Assembly (NCBI GenBank): GCA_024699855.1 | Contig: JAMPIQ010000002.1 | Span: 12,524,001-12,588,000 of the forward strand | Origin: Aphelenchoides besseyi | Lineage: Eukaryota; Nematoda; Chromadorea; Rhabditida; Aphelenchoididae | DNA: 64,000 nt | Direction of reading: 5' to 3' | Part shown: positions 49,634-60,044 of the stretch, one piece after another | Layout of the letters: every line of letters begins with the position of its first letter | How positions within the stretch are numbered: position 1 is the stretch's first letter | The notes under the pieces: model-generated | What the model saw: the letters and a program-made list of their open reading frames with translations, nothing else | Told to the model about the DNA's origin: nothing | Databases searched by the model: none | Position numbers and translations under genes: made by a program

Positions 49634-50931
49634 ATGACGCAGTCGGTCAAAATCAAAATGGTGGATGGGGAAGCTGAATTCGAGCTTTCGGAGAACGTGC
49701 TCACCGAAAGTTCTATCAAGCACGCGTTCCTTCTTCCATCCGACGCTATTGTTTCTTTGTACTATGTCGTCGATGGGCGCCGAAAATACTGCCGGTAAGT
49801 CAAATTCGAGATTACTTTTAATTGTATTTGAATCAATAAAGAACGAATGAAGCTGGAACATGCTTTCTATTGCCAATTGATTGGCCAAATAGACAATTTT
49901 CCGCCACTTCAAATGCGTCCTTTCGACCAGGAAGTGTGATGAATCGAGGTGAGTTCAGTAAGAAGAAGCTGACGATTTATGCTGATTTCAGATCCTCCAC
50001 GCATAATCGATAAGCCGTCTGTTTCTCCGACTGAAGGTACTTTTTATCATAAATTCATAGTATTTTGCTCATATTATTTTTTAGAAGCAGTTCCTCGTAA
50101 GCGAGCCAAAATTGTCGAGCAGAAGGAATCGAATGCAAAAGATCTTCAATGGTTTCAAAGTTTACAACAATATGCTCTATTCTACGAGGATAACAAGAAA
50201 ACAAAGCACTGCATAACTCCGCTTACGAAGCAAATTGGTAAGGCGTTATTCGAATCATATTTTTATAAACGACATTCCATTTCAGCGGTTACTTATGCTC
50301 ATGGCAGTCACCAAAACCTTACGAAGGAATCTACCGAAGAGAAGCCGATTATTGTCAGATGCTATTATAACGAAGAATACCGTGTTGAGGCCAAAGTTGT
50401 CGAAAAAAATAATGCACTTGACGTCATAATTCTGCAAGCGGTATCCGAAAATTTTCTCGAACACAATCCACCGATTGGTGTGCCAAAGATTGGAACGCGT
50501 TATTTAATGGTGATTTATTCAAACGATTTATTGAAACATTCATTTTAGCTTGGGCTTTCAAACATTGAAAGTAGAACAGAGCCTTTCTCTCTCGGTTGTG
50601 GAAATGTGACAGCAATGTTAGAGGATCAAATTCGATTTATTGGATCTAGCGGCTGCTCAGGAGGAGATAGTGGTGCAGGTCTTTGGAATACTTCGGGAGC
50701 ATTAATTGGTATGAATATTATGGTTAAACACAATCCCTTTCAAGTCAAACAAACCGCTGACAACCGTCAGAAGCAGTTTACTCATGCAATTGGAGGTGCA
50801 TCCGTTTTTATTCGTGCTGGAACGATCAAATTATTTGCATCGGTAAGTTCTTTAAACTTGTTTCGTGTTATCATTTTATTTGAATTTAGGAATACATACC
50901 TGCCGAATCTCCAATCCCGTTCGAAGAATGA
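49634..50931 (+). CDS. Trypsin-like serine protease
   Basis: About 341 residues in seven exons: 49634-49794, 49842-49948, 49992-50036, 50085-50237, 50286-50509, 50549-50842 and 50890-50931. No signal peptide, so probably intracellular. A region of about 150 residues with a basic KRAK stretch precedes a chymotrypsin/HtrA-type fold. Candidate triad: His in AVTYAHGSHQ, Asp in NNALDVIILQAV, Ser in GSSGCSGGDSGAGLW. The arrangement resembles the Trypsin_2/FAM111 kind of intracellular protease rather than secreted digestive trypsin. An AATAAA lies about 30 bases past the stop. It is an intact gene surrounded by transposon remnants on both sides. Substrate unknown. Confidence 0.88.
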
Positions 50932-52379
50932 TCTCTTATCGAAGAAGTTGTCAAATGATCAAATAAACTGTTTCTGTTGAACGAATTGAATGTTTGTGTC
51001 GAAAATCGACGACCAGATGAAAGTCGTTGGTTTGAGTTTATCAAAACGAGTAAATTTTGTTGGTGTTTATTTGACAAAAAAACGCGTTGCCCTTCTAACT
51101 AATCAAAACTTCCAATAGGAAATAACCTGCAAAAGGTGGTGGGAAACGCAAAAAAAGAACGGAATTTTAAATAGTAGTCGAAATTAGGTTTACAATGAGC
51201 ACTTCTTTGGAGAACAACCAGTATAAACAGTAAGGACGAAAAGAATTGCACTCAAAGTGCGAACATGAATTCCGAGGGCTTTGTCGTTGAAGTTCAGTTT
51301 TGATTGAAACTCAACGCTCTAAAGTCATCAAACGACAAAACTCTCAGAAGCTCCAAAATAAACCGTGTCATTAACGCCCATTAATAAGTAAATCGAGTGG
51401 TCACTAGTCCTTGGAATAATTAGTTGCACAACTATGAACAGTGACTGGGAACGAAAGGCGGGGATAAGAATAGAGTGTAGATAAACGGGGGAGTATTCAA
51501 CCGTACAATTATTATTCTGCAAAAACAACTAAAGTTATACAACAACTCGCACGTTAAAACAGCTAATTGGTTTTTTGAAAACAAACAAACAAAAGATTCT
51601 GCCGAAAGAAGTAAGGGAAGAACAAGAACGACCGGTAGATCTTAAGGTTTTGGGAAATTCGATTGTATTAAAAATAGCCAAGCACAAAGTCTGTGGTTGA
51701 GTATTAATCAATTTAATGATTGTTTTTTAGTCAAGAGACCGAATCCACTTCTCTAAGTCAGGCAAACAGACGAATTGCATCGGCAGGTGATTTGGAAACA
51801 AACGCTCGACGTAAACAATTTTCCCTAATTTCTATCGTTAACTTGTTCATTATAGATGGGTATGCGTTCTCAGGAGACGAAGCCTTTTCTCAATCTCGAC
51901 TTATCGGACATCATCACAATTCTCATCGCGCTTGATTATTCAATTCCAAATCAGGACTTTGTGGCCATTTTACCGGTATTCGATTTCTATTTTACGAGAC
52001 GATCGTTTGTGTGCACGTGTAGTTAAGTCAAAGGTTTTCCAGTTTTCACTATTGCCACTCTGTTCGGGTATTTGCAACATATCATTCACTTTTAATCTGC
52101 CAAACCAGTCTTAGAAACAAGTCACATGTCTATTTGTCAACCGGCAAGATAAAAGTTTATTGGTTAAAACTTGAACTTGTCAGTAACCGTTAAGAAGATC
52201 GATTAAAACAACTGATTTTAATGAATACAAACTAAACAAACGTGGAAAATGGCCAGCGATTCGAAGAGCGTGAGAAGCGATCATAACCAACTTAATGAAT
52301 TAAAATGCAAGAAACCTGATGTAACTTCAAAAACTCATGATCGACCGTTTAAAATCTTTTGAATCGTTGCTTGAGCCAT
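50932..52379 (+). other. Intergenic with a possible unresolved small gene
   Basis: At 51600-51970 several short open segments have good acceptor and donor sites: LPKEVREEQERPVDLKVL, then an exon after GTTTTTTTAG, then an exon reading NLDLSDIITILIALDYSI. More than one frame combination works, so I could not settle a gene model. A BTB-like start is conceivable but unproven. Confidence 0.3.
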
Positions 52380-52499
52380 GCCACTAAGCAAAACCTCTGG
52401 ACATAAAACGACGACGCGGTTTTCGTTGAATTTCCGTCTGCACTTTTTCTCAACTTCTTGAAGATTTGGATTGGAAGTCAGCAAAACCTAAACGAATAA

Positions 52500-53100
52500 T
52501 CAAATCAATGAACAACCTACTTGCTTTTTCACCAGATCATTAATTATGGCTTCAACTTTAAGTGCAAATACACGAGCAACAATGTCAGGACGATCACTTG
52601 CTGTTTGTTTAACACCGAGAACTATCGTCCCTTGAATTGTTTCGACAATATCCGGCCACATCGCATCACACGTTATAAGAATGAACAAATCCGGTATGCC
52701 GTTGTTGAGAACGATTACCATGGTGTCTTGATAGTTCTCGCGCATGAATTGTGGAGACCCGAAGTGAGCTGATGGCAATCCGTGGATTTTTTCTATCTCG
52801 CCATCGGTTGTTGTCCCATTCGCCTTAAACTTGCGTGCAATTCGTGATAATGCATTGTTTTCAATGGCTTTTGTTGAATCCATCGCATTCGATCGTTTTC
52901 AACTTGAACATACGAATCGACAACAAATTGCTGGAACAACTTCTTTCCGTAGTGAATACGACTGTTGGAGTGCTTTCGAATTGCCAGTCGGTAACTGTGG
53001 AACTCTGCACGAGTTAATCGGGTTTGCTTGTTTGCGTTTTGTTCGATCATGTCAATTGGCCATCCCAACGTTGTTGCATTGTAGCGGTTCGAAGTAACTC
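52500..53100 (-). pseudogene. Helitron Rep N-terminal (helitron-like-N) remnant
   Basis: Minus-strand frames encode TRAEFHSYRLAIRKHSNSRI and LFQQFVVDSYVQVENDR. After a frame change they give MRENYQDTMVIVLNNGIPDL, CDAMWPDIVETIQG and RPDIVARVFALKVEAIINDL. This is the conserved stretch just before the HUH nuclease motif of Helitron Rep. The sequence stops before any HxH motif. Confidence 0.88.
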
Positions 53101-53230
53101 AAGCCAGATGGGTGGTTTGTCGTTCGCCCGCATATCCAATTTGCCCAAGCTTTCCGCGTTGACGCATTCCCCTCGAATTCGCGCTTCATTATGATGTACG
53201 CGCACAACTTTACATCGCCAACCAACGTTT

Positions 53231-53386
53231 TCAGCTTGATATAATGTTGGTGGAGCATTTTTCGAGCAAAGCTAAGTGGAAAAACGCCTTGTGCTCCTTG
53301 TGACCATCCACCTTGAGTCCTTTGGAGATTAAGCGATCGACGACCGCTTTTAGGTTTCCAATCTCCGTGTAGGCTTGGTTGACGTG
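53231..53386 (-). CDS. Terminal exon of an unidentified gene
   Basis: A 51-codon open stretch after a TTTTTTTAG acceptor, ending in TGA, with helical, charged composition (NLKAVVDRLISKGLKVDGHK, AFFHLALLEKC). A small preceding exon ending in a GTAAGT donor (about 53437-53450) may join it. Upstream exons are unclear. Family unknown. Confidence 0.4.
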   Translation of the reverse strand, partial: HVNQAYTEIGNLKAVVDRLISKGLKVDGHKEHKAFFHLALLEKCSTNIISS

Positions 53387-53581
53387 CTAAAAAAACAAAA
53401 TGGCCAACATTCGAGGAGTTTACGGATAACTTACTCGTTCCGTAACACGCCTAAACAATGGCCGTTAGTTAGTCATGTAGTTGTGGTTGAGCAGCCTGTT
53501 GTCCGTTGATGGCTAAAATGCGATTATCATATTATCTTAAGTCAACCAAATGTTGTATTTGCACGACTTTTGCCCTCGCTT

Positions 53582-54290
53582 TTAATCCATTTTTAAAATT
53601 ATTGTTGGCTAAACGAAAAAGCACGAATTAATTGTTTCAATATCAAGATTCCCGTCCAAGAACCGACCTCTTCATCTATCAGGTCCCAGAGACCGTTCTC
53701 ACGACAATACTGGGGTATCCGATCGAAACTGATTAGATTCTCATCTTCCTCTTCGTTCACTTGGAACCTAAAAGATGATGTCGACTCGCTTTACAAAATC
53801 AGAAACTCACCGAACTGCCGCGGCTCCGGGCGCGTGAAGTGGTAGAATTGAATGCGCCTTGTTTCGCATAACTAAAAAAAGTCAAATTTAGTTTTTGCCA
53901 TTCAACTTACGTTGGCCGAATCTAACTGTTATGATGGTTAACATCATTAAACAGAGAACTAGAATGATCACAATAGTGATCAATAACAAATCACCCACGC
54001 ATTGTGTGGTTTTTCGCGACCAGTGATTTTGTTGCTTCCGCAATTTGGCACAAAACCGCGTTCAAAATTTCCGTTGAACTGATGTATTGGATTTTTTAAG
54101 TCCGCTAAATAATGCCGTCGAGTCTCTTTCACATGGTTTCTTTTCTATAATCACTGGACAAAATTTGTTCGTCAAACTGGCAAATCCTGGACATCTATGC
54201 TCTCTCATCCAACGATTATCGAAAACCGTTTCCCGACAAAACAGTTCAATCCAATAGTTCAGCTGACTGTGTTGTTTTCCACCCGCGTTT
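53582..54290 (-). CDS. Type I membrane protein with cysteine-rich ectodomain
   Basis: 3' part of a gene. Exons read down the minus strand. An ectodomain (from about 54290) contains ELFCRETVFDNRWMREHRCP and KFCPVIIEKKPCERD. A membrane helix (LLLITIVIILVLCLMMLTII) ends at a GTAAGT donor (53911). Short cytosolic exons follow at 53871-53811, 53767-53668 and 53608-53582, ending in LKMD and a stop. Between ectodomain and helix lies a 45-base GT-AG segment that contains an in-frame TGA. Reading it as an intron joins the two parts in frame. The 5' end and signal peptide were not found. Family unknown. Confidence 0.6.
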
Positions 54291-54929
54291 CATAGATTTC
54301 AACCAACTTTCCTTCATATATTTTGTTAATCAACGCTTATGACCAAACTTTTAACTGTGAATCAAATCAAAACGTTAACTATCTAGTGCTCATCAACGAC
54401 TTTTCATCGTTTTCAAAACACCTCGCTTCTAATCAGTTAGTCTAACAAAGTAAGCCAACAATCGGTCTCCCTTTTCAATTTACTGGGACCATTGATGTCG
54501 TTTATTAAAATAATACACAACTTACAAAACATTCTTTTATCTCAAAAATCAATCATCTACTGTTTCGATACCAAGCACAATAGACACACTGCAAACAACT
54601 ATCGAACCTATACATCAACAATTTCGCTTTCTCTCAACTTATCATAACATCTTTTCACGCTTCCAATTCTCATTTAAAACCAATAACAACGTCTTTTAAC
54701 TACGACCTAATTTGCTAACAATCAAACCCAAAACCTTTTCATCGGCTCGCATTCAAATCCAAACTCTAATCTTCTTTCTACAGCATCGAATGTCAATACC
54801 GATAGCACAAATCTAATGGTTATTGCCAACATCAAAACAGTGACTTTGGACTCTTTCAATTCCGTGAATATTTTATTTCAACCAACCGCACACAAATTAG
54901 CATAAAAGAGAAGAGTGCTCTTTCGAAAA
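54291..54929. other. Intergenic with repeat block
   Basis: AT-rich, with the second copy of the 49.06 kb repeat at 54776-54930. No gene seen. Confidence 0.5.
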
Positions 54930-54931
54930 TA

Positions 54932-55786
54932 CAGGGTGTCGCAATGAACATTGACGATAAGAAACGCTTATTTTTTAGTTGTCACTGAACCGATTTTCCT
55001 GCGCTTTTTTGCGTTATGTCCAGACTTTAATGCCATTTTCTAACCTATCAAAAATTTTACTCAAGACTAATTGAAATTTGCATTTTTGAAATTGGTCTTT
55101 TGAATGGGTTTCTTGATAGGAAAACGGTATTCTTTTCTTCATTTCTGTTTCAAAAAGTCAAATGGAATGGACAACAGAGCATAGAGCGTTTTGTGTTTTT
55201 TAACTTGTGAAAACGAAAAGCCAGGTGCTGTTCAACGACGTTTTTGTCGACATTTCGGACTCGGTCGTTATGAAGCCGTTCCAGCAACTGCAAATTTTTG
55301 ATCGTTGGCGTGATTCTTTCTTGATGCGCCGGGATTGTGGGGGAAAGTCATCAGAGCCGCCCTATAGCCCTGATTGACACCCTGCGACTTTTTCCTATGG
55401 GGATACCTGAAGAGCCGCGTTTAACGAACAAACCCCGATAGTCTCGACGACCTCCAAGAACGAATCCAACATGAAGTCAATGAATCGCCACAATCAATGA
55501 TCAACAAAGCAGTTGACGACTACGAACGTCGATTGGAAACGGTTATTGATAGTAGCGGGCGCAGTTTGGAAATCTGAATAAAACGGGAACAAAAATGAGC
55601 CAAGAAAGTGATTCATTTCGCCAAAATCAATATTACGTCACTTTCTATAATCAATTTGAAAGTTTTTTGATAGGTTATAAAATGGCATCAAATTCCGGAC
55701 ATAACGCAAAAAAGCGCAGGAAAATCGGTTCAGTAACAACTGAGAAATAAGCGTTTCATATCGTTAATGTTCAATGGAACACCCTG
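54932..55786 (+). mobile_element. Internally deleted mariner transposon with long inverted repeats
   Basis: An 855 bp element flanked by TA duplications. Its ends are near-perfect inverted repeats of about 125 bp starting CAGGGTGT. Inside, transposase-like frames survive: an N-proximal stretch before 55350, then RPPYSPDLTPCDFFLWGYLKS with one stop, ending ERRLETVIDSSGRSLEI. The central catalytic part is missing, so the copy is non-autonomous. Confidence 0.9.
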
Positions 55787-56021
55787 TAAACGTGTGCACG
55801 AATCGTCCGTTTTTTGGATGAAAACAGACGTTACTCGCTTTGATTAATGGGACGGGAGAGAAGTCAAAATTTTGTTCATTCACCAATATGTTCGTTTTAC
55901 TCTCACACAGTCGGCGGCTTTTCATTTCTGACCGCAACGTTCGTTTTCTCTCATAACCGACGCTTTTTGGTATCTTCGTTTAGTTTAGTTTTTCAACCGT
56001 CATATTACAGGATTTGTAACA

Positions 56022-57399
56022 ATGCAGTTTTTCTTGTTTGTCATTGGTTTAGTAATCTGGAATTCGGAAATAACGTCTGGAAGTAAAATTTTTTGCGTTA
56101 AAATTATGTTATTTCTAATTCTTTTAGGCTTTGAATATATTAAAGAGGTGTCTTCCTTATCTAACATTCTTTTGGCATCACCTTCGTTAAACAAATACAA
56201 AGACCTAAAATCAATGCCCGGCAAAACTTACAAATTTGTAACAAAGGTGATAGCTTATGATGAAGCGGAAACTTCGGTGTTTAAAGTACTTGCTAACGTA
56301 AGTCGAAATTGATTTACAAGACGTCCATAAAATAATTATGATTTTAGCTTGACAACATTAAAGCGGTGAAAAAAATTACTCTAAGTATTGTGTCCAAAAT
56401 GGAATTGATTCGCAAAGGACAAAATAAGTTCAACCAAGAACTAATTCGTTATCAGCTTCAAGCTGATTATAAGAAAGTTGAAATATTTTGCTAACATAAA
56501 CTAATTCATGCTTTTTGTTTATAGAAAGTGACTGAACCGTTGAAGCAAATATTCGGATTGCTTAGTGTAATCCAAACTTATGACAAACATCGGAAGAAAA
56601 GGTCCATGCATTCAAGTATAGCATCTCTACAGATGGACCGCGTATTAGACGATTTAAAACCAGTGGAAATTTTTCTGTCTACGTGGTTCTCGGATCTTAT
56701 GGCAAGTTTTTCTTATTCTTCAATATGTTTTTCATCATTTACAGAACTCGGCTTGGCCTGAGATTGAATCGAGTTTAGTGACAAAAGCGATAAAGAAATT
56801 GCCTAAAACAAACGGCCAAATAGTACGGAATAATCGGTCGTATGATGCGCTTCGAGATGAAATACTTAGCATCCCGGAAGATGCTGGTCATCCCGTCTAT
56901 CAATGGCAAGCCATCATCATACCTACGTTGGAGAAATTTTTCAGAACTGAACACATTGCGTACAACTGCATTAATGGTGTACCAAAGTGTCTGCGGAAAT
57001 GTCAGTATTTTCTTAACGATCTTCCAACATATTCTGCAACAAGATTTCAAAACTTTGTTAATTCGCATTCTCAAATTTCACGGAGTGTATGCAGTGAGTT
57101 AGTTGTTTAGCATTAATAAAGAAAACCTGTTTAGAACATAGCGCGCTTATGTACCCAAGGTCGTAATGGAACACTTAAAGAATGATTACAACTTTGATTT
57201 GAATTTAATGACTCAACATTCGTTTTATTTGTTTTTCAACACATTTGCCAACATCAAAACTTGTCCGCTACATTACTCGAGTCAAGTTCACACACTGGAC
57301 GACAAACAACTGATGATGCAATTGTCTTATAAAGATTTCAAAGAATGGTATTTCTTTACATCAAGATGCACTAACTATGTGCTTTTTCTTGCAATTTGA
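56022..57399 (+). CDS. Secreted protein of unknown family
   Basis: About 378 residues in six exons: 56022-56082, 56128-56297, 56348-56476, 56525-56701, 56745-57086 and 57142-57399. A signal peptide (QFFLFVIGLVIWNSEITSG) opens the protein. The rest is helical and basic with scattered cysteines late in the chain (CINGVPKCLRKCQYF, KTCPLHYSS), and no membrane segment. Intron 4 is GC-AG (ATG|GCAAGT). The last junction has two readings. One ends quickly at 57184. The longer one, chosen here, stays open to a stop just before AATAAA at 57460. I recognise no domain. Confidence 0.7.
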
Positions 57400-57499
57400 C
57401 AATCATCATCTCAAAAATGACATTTGAAATTGTTCACTGTATTCAACTGAAATATTAATCAATAAACATTTTTTGAATTGTCCAACTTTCGGTTGTTTT

Positions 57500-58084
57500 T
57501 AAAGCATCGCCCGGTTACTACGACGACTTAATCGAATACTTGGTAACGAAAATATTTTAATTGGTTTTACAAATTTGTTCTGGGTACCGTTCGTCGTTAT
57601 TGTTGGATTTTGTTTTGTAATTTTATTCGTTTTGTTGCTTATACGATTGTGTCGTGAACGGAGACGACTAGCAAGAAAACGATTGTCACGATCAAACTTG
57701 CGTAAAATACCGGTGAATAAATACAAATTAAGCGAGGAGGCAGAAATTTGTGCGATTTGTTTGGAAGATTTTCGTGCAAATGACAAAGTTCGTGAATTAT
57801 CATGTCGTCATATTCATCATCAGAAATGGATTGATCCATGGCTTACGTAAGTGAACGATTTCCAATTCCAGTATAACTCTTTGTTTAGTAAGAATCGAAA
57901 AGTATGTCCGATTTGTAAACGAAAAGTTGGTCCTTTAAATGGTTCCAATTCCTTTGACTCGGATTCAAAAGTACCACTGTCAATACGATACTTCCCTCAA
58001 ATATCCGAGATTTTCGAGACTCGAAAACGATTGGTTCCCGAATGGCAAGGACTTTCCGTAATATCGATGTTCAGCAAACACTAA
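57500..58084 (+). CDS. RNF13/RNF167-type RING protein, 5'-truncated
   Basis: A membrane segment ([19 protein letters not shown]), a basic stop-transfer ([11 protein letters not shown]) and a linker [12 protein letters not shown] precede a RING-H2 domain split by one intron (57847-57888): [24 protein letters not shown], then VCPICKRKV. The order matches PA-TM-RING E3 ligases such as RNF13. The luminal PA domain and start Met are absent; the previous gene ends only about 100 bases upstream. One zinc ligand (the Cys after HxxH) is Trp. The C-terminal about 35 residues are antisense to an S28 peptidase exon. Probably a chimeric or decaying gene. The start coordinate is approximate. Confidence 0.7.
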
Positions 58085-58460
58085 AGCAGCTTTGTATTCC
58101 GGCGCATTGTCCCACATGAATCCCTAGAACAACAACCACGTAAACATTTACGTTCAGCCTTTTGCTTACAGTGTTTACGGTGAAACTTTCTAACCAGCCC
58201 TCATTACCGGTATAGAAGAAAATTGGACCTCCGGGAGTATAATAAGTCAAATTGAAGAAATAACGGAGTGAAAAGGTTTGCGGGTTTGTAAAGGAAAAGT
58301 GATCAATGGGCATTTCTTTGTAGTACTCTTCAACCCAGTGATATGGTGGAGCATCTTTGAGGATTTCGTCCGGTGAACGAGATTGTAATCGTGAGTTCTT
58401 CGACAATGCAAAGCATGTTCCAAAATAGACAAGCAAAATCCATAACCGCATGTCCATCAT
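57980..58460 (-). pseudogene. Serine carboxypeptidase S28 (PRCP-like), 3'-truncated
   Basis: S28 enzymes are lysosomal or secreted prolyl-carboxypeptidases. Two exons (58460-58170, 58123-57980) encode a signal peptide (RLWILLVYFGTCFALS), the family start (YYKEMPIDHFSF, LRYFFNLTYY, GPIFFYTGNEGWLE) and the second conserved block ([33 protein letters not shown]). Homology ends after LENLGYL, where the family normally continues to the catalytic Ser. Here it runs into a stop within 20 bases. The catalytic Ser, Asp and His are all missing. The last 105 coding bases overlap the RING gene on the other strand. Confidence 0.85.
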
Positions 58461-60044
58461 CACTTAAAAATGGACGATCAATCAGCACTAATGAGAGACT
58501 GTCGACACTAAAACTGCTCAGCAGACGATGGGGAGGTCGAGGAGTCGGGTTGATAAGAACGCAAGTGAAAGGCCGCCGTTTCATATCATTGGATGCCTTT
58601 AAGAGAGCTTCAAAAAACAAAGGTTACTATTGCACGAGTTCAAATCGAGGTCTCTTCGTTGACAACCTTTCAGTTTACATCAAAAATAACATGCAGACAT
58701 TTAACTTAACATATCGTTTTGTTAAGGTGAACGCATTTTTGGGTGTTTGCGAATTAAAACATCAATGAATGCTTGGTATCGGATGCTGTTTTAGAATGCT
58801 TTTTGACTTTCGGAGATTTGTCTTTTGGACTTTCACTGCGAATCCAAGTAAGTGCACAGCGCTGAGTGGCTTCTCGTCCACACATTTCCAATTCGATGAA
58901 GATGCGCAATTGGCACGTACGGTTTATGTAAATCCGCTCGTTAAATTCGCTCATTCTCGTGCATCTGCAAACCAACGAATTTTAATGTTTTTATTTCTGA
59001 CTTTAGTCTAACAAATCAGTTGAAAGCAAATTACCACAGCAGGTGGTGGACAATAACGCTCAAATCCCAACAAAAAACTAAGATTGACAGCAAATACAAA
59101 GTAAAAAACGATTTCTGGCGGATTCACACTTCGGATGCAGCCAAATGGTTGACATTTGTAATTGCGAGTTCAACTTTTTGTTTTCAAATGTTCACGTATA
59201 AACATAAAATAGTAATGCAACATTGAAAGACGGACATTTCCGCCACCGTAGACGCTCATGAATACGAAGAGAAATCAAGCGTACTGCAATTTGCTTATTT
59301 CAATTGCCATCATTTTCCGCTTTTGCTTTATCTTCGCATATCCGCTCACTGGATTTCGTGCTTTCTATTCGAAATCGCTGTTCTTCTCCAGTTCTCGACT
59401 TTGTATTGCTGGTTTGTTTGGGGCAGGAGAAAAGAAGAACCAGTGTTAAGTGGTAACCCCCATTTTCTTGCCCTTCTATCAGCATCAATTGAAGACCCAA
59501 AGGCGTGTTCTTCTCACCCTGCTTTTTCTGCTCTTGGCCACAAACTTGTCAACTCATACGCGGCTCCTTTCTGATGAGTGCCAGATACTCATCCGTAATC
59601 ACTCTCGACCGCTCTCTCAGCACCTTCTCAACTTATTGGTTTCGGTAATCGCGAGTCACAACTTAAACCACACGCCTATTTGTCAAACGATCAGCGAGCG
59701 ATTTGTCGTGCCGATGATCGATAGCGTAGACAACTGCGAACACCTGTGACTTTTAATTTGTTCTAATTTAAGTTTTGCTTGAGTCTTCGTAATCATTACA
59801 TCAAATTTTCGTACGAGCGGTTTCGACGCGTTTTTTCCAACGTTTTTACGTAGCAAAGTTTCATACACAAGCCGTAGCTTATGTGTTTAATTTCAGCTTG
59901 TCACATGTTCTTAATCTAATTGCCGATAAGTGTACGGCAATCTAATCGCTGGCCAACTTGGCCAAATGAGTTTGTTGGTTACCTGCGCGTTCTTAGCGTT
60001 TCTTTCATTCAACCACTTGGTTGTCGATTCTCCGTCCGTTTATT
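58461..60044 (+). other. Intergenic with a possible small secreted-protein exon
   Basis: At about 59487-59749, after a TTCTATCAG acceptor-like site, a plus-strand frame reads a hydrophobic leader (RRVLLTLLFLLLATNLS) and three cysteines, ending in TGA. It has no Met of its own, so an upstream exon would be needed. Nothing else is supported. Confidence 0.3.

Noticed and set aside
53990..54110. TGA between ectodomain and membrane helix as selenocysteine
   Set aside because: No SECIS-like structure was identified and a 45-base GT-AG intron explains the stop more simply.
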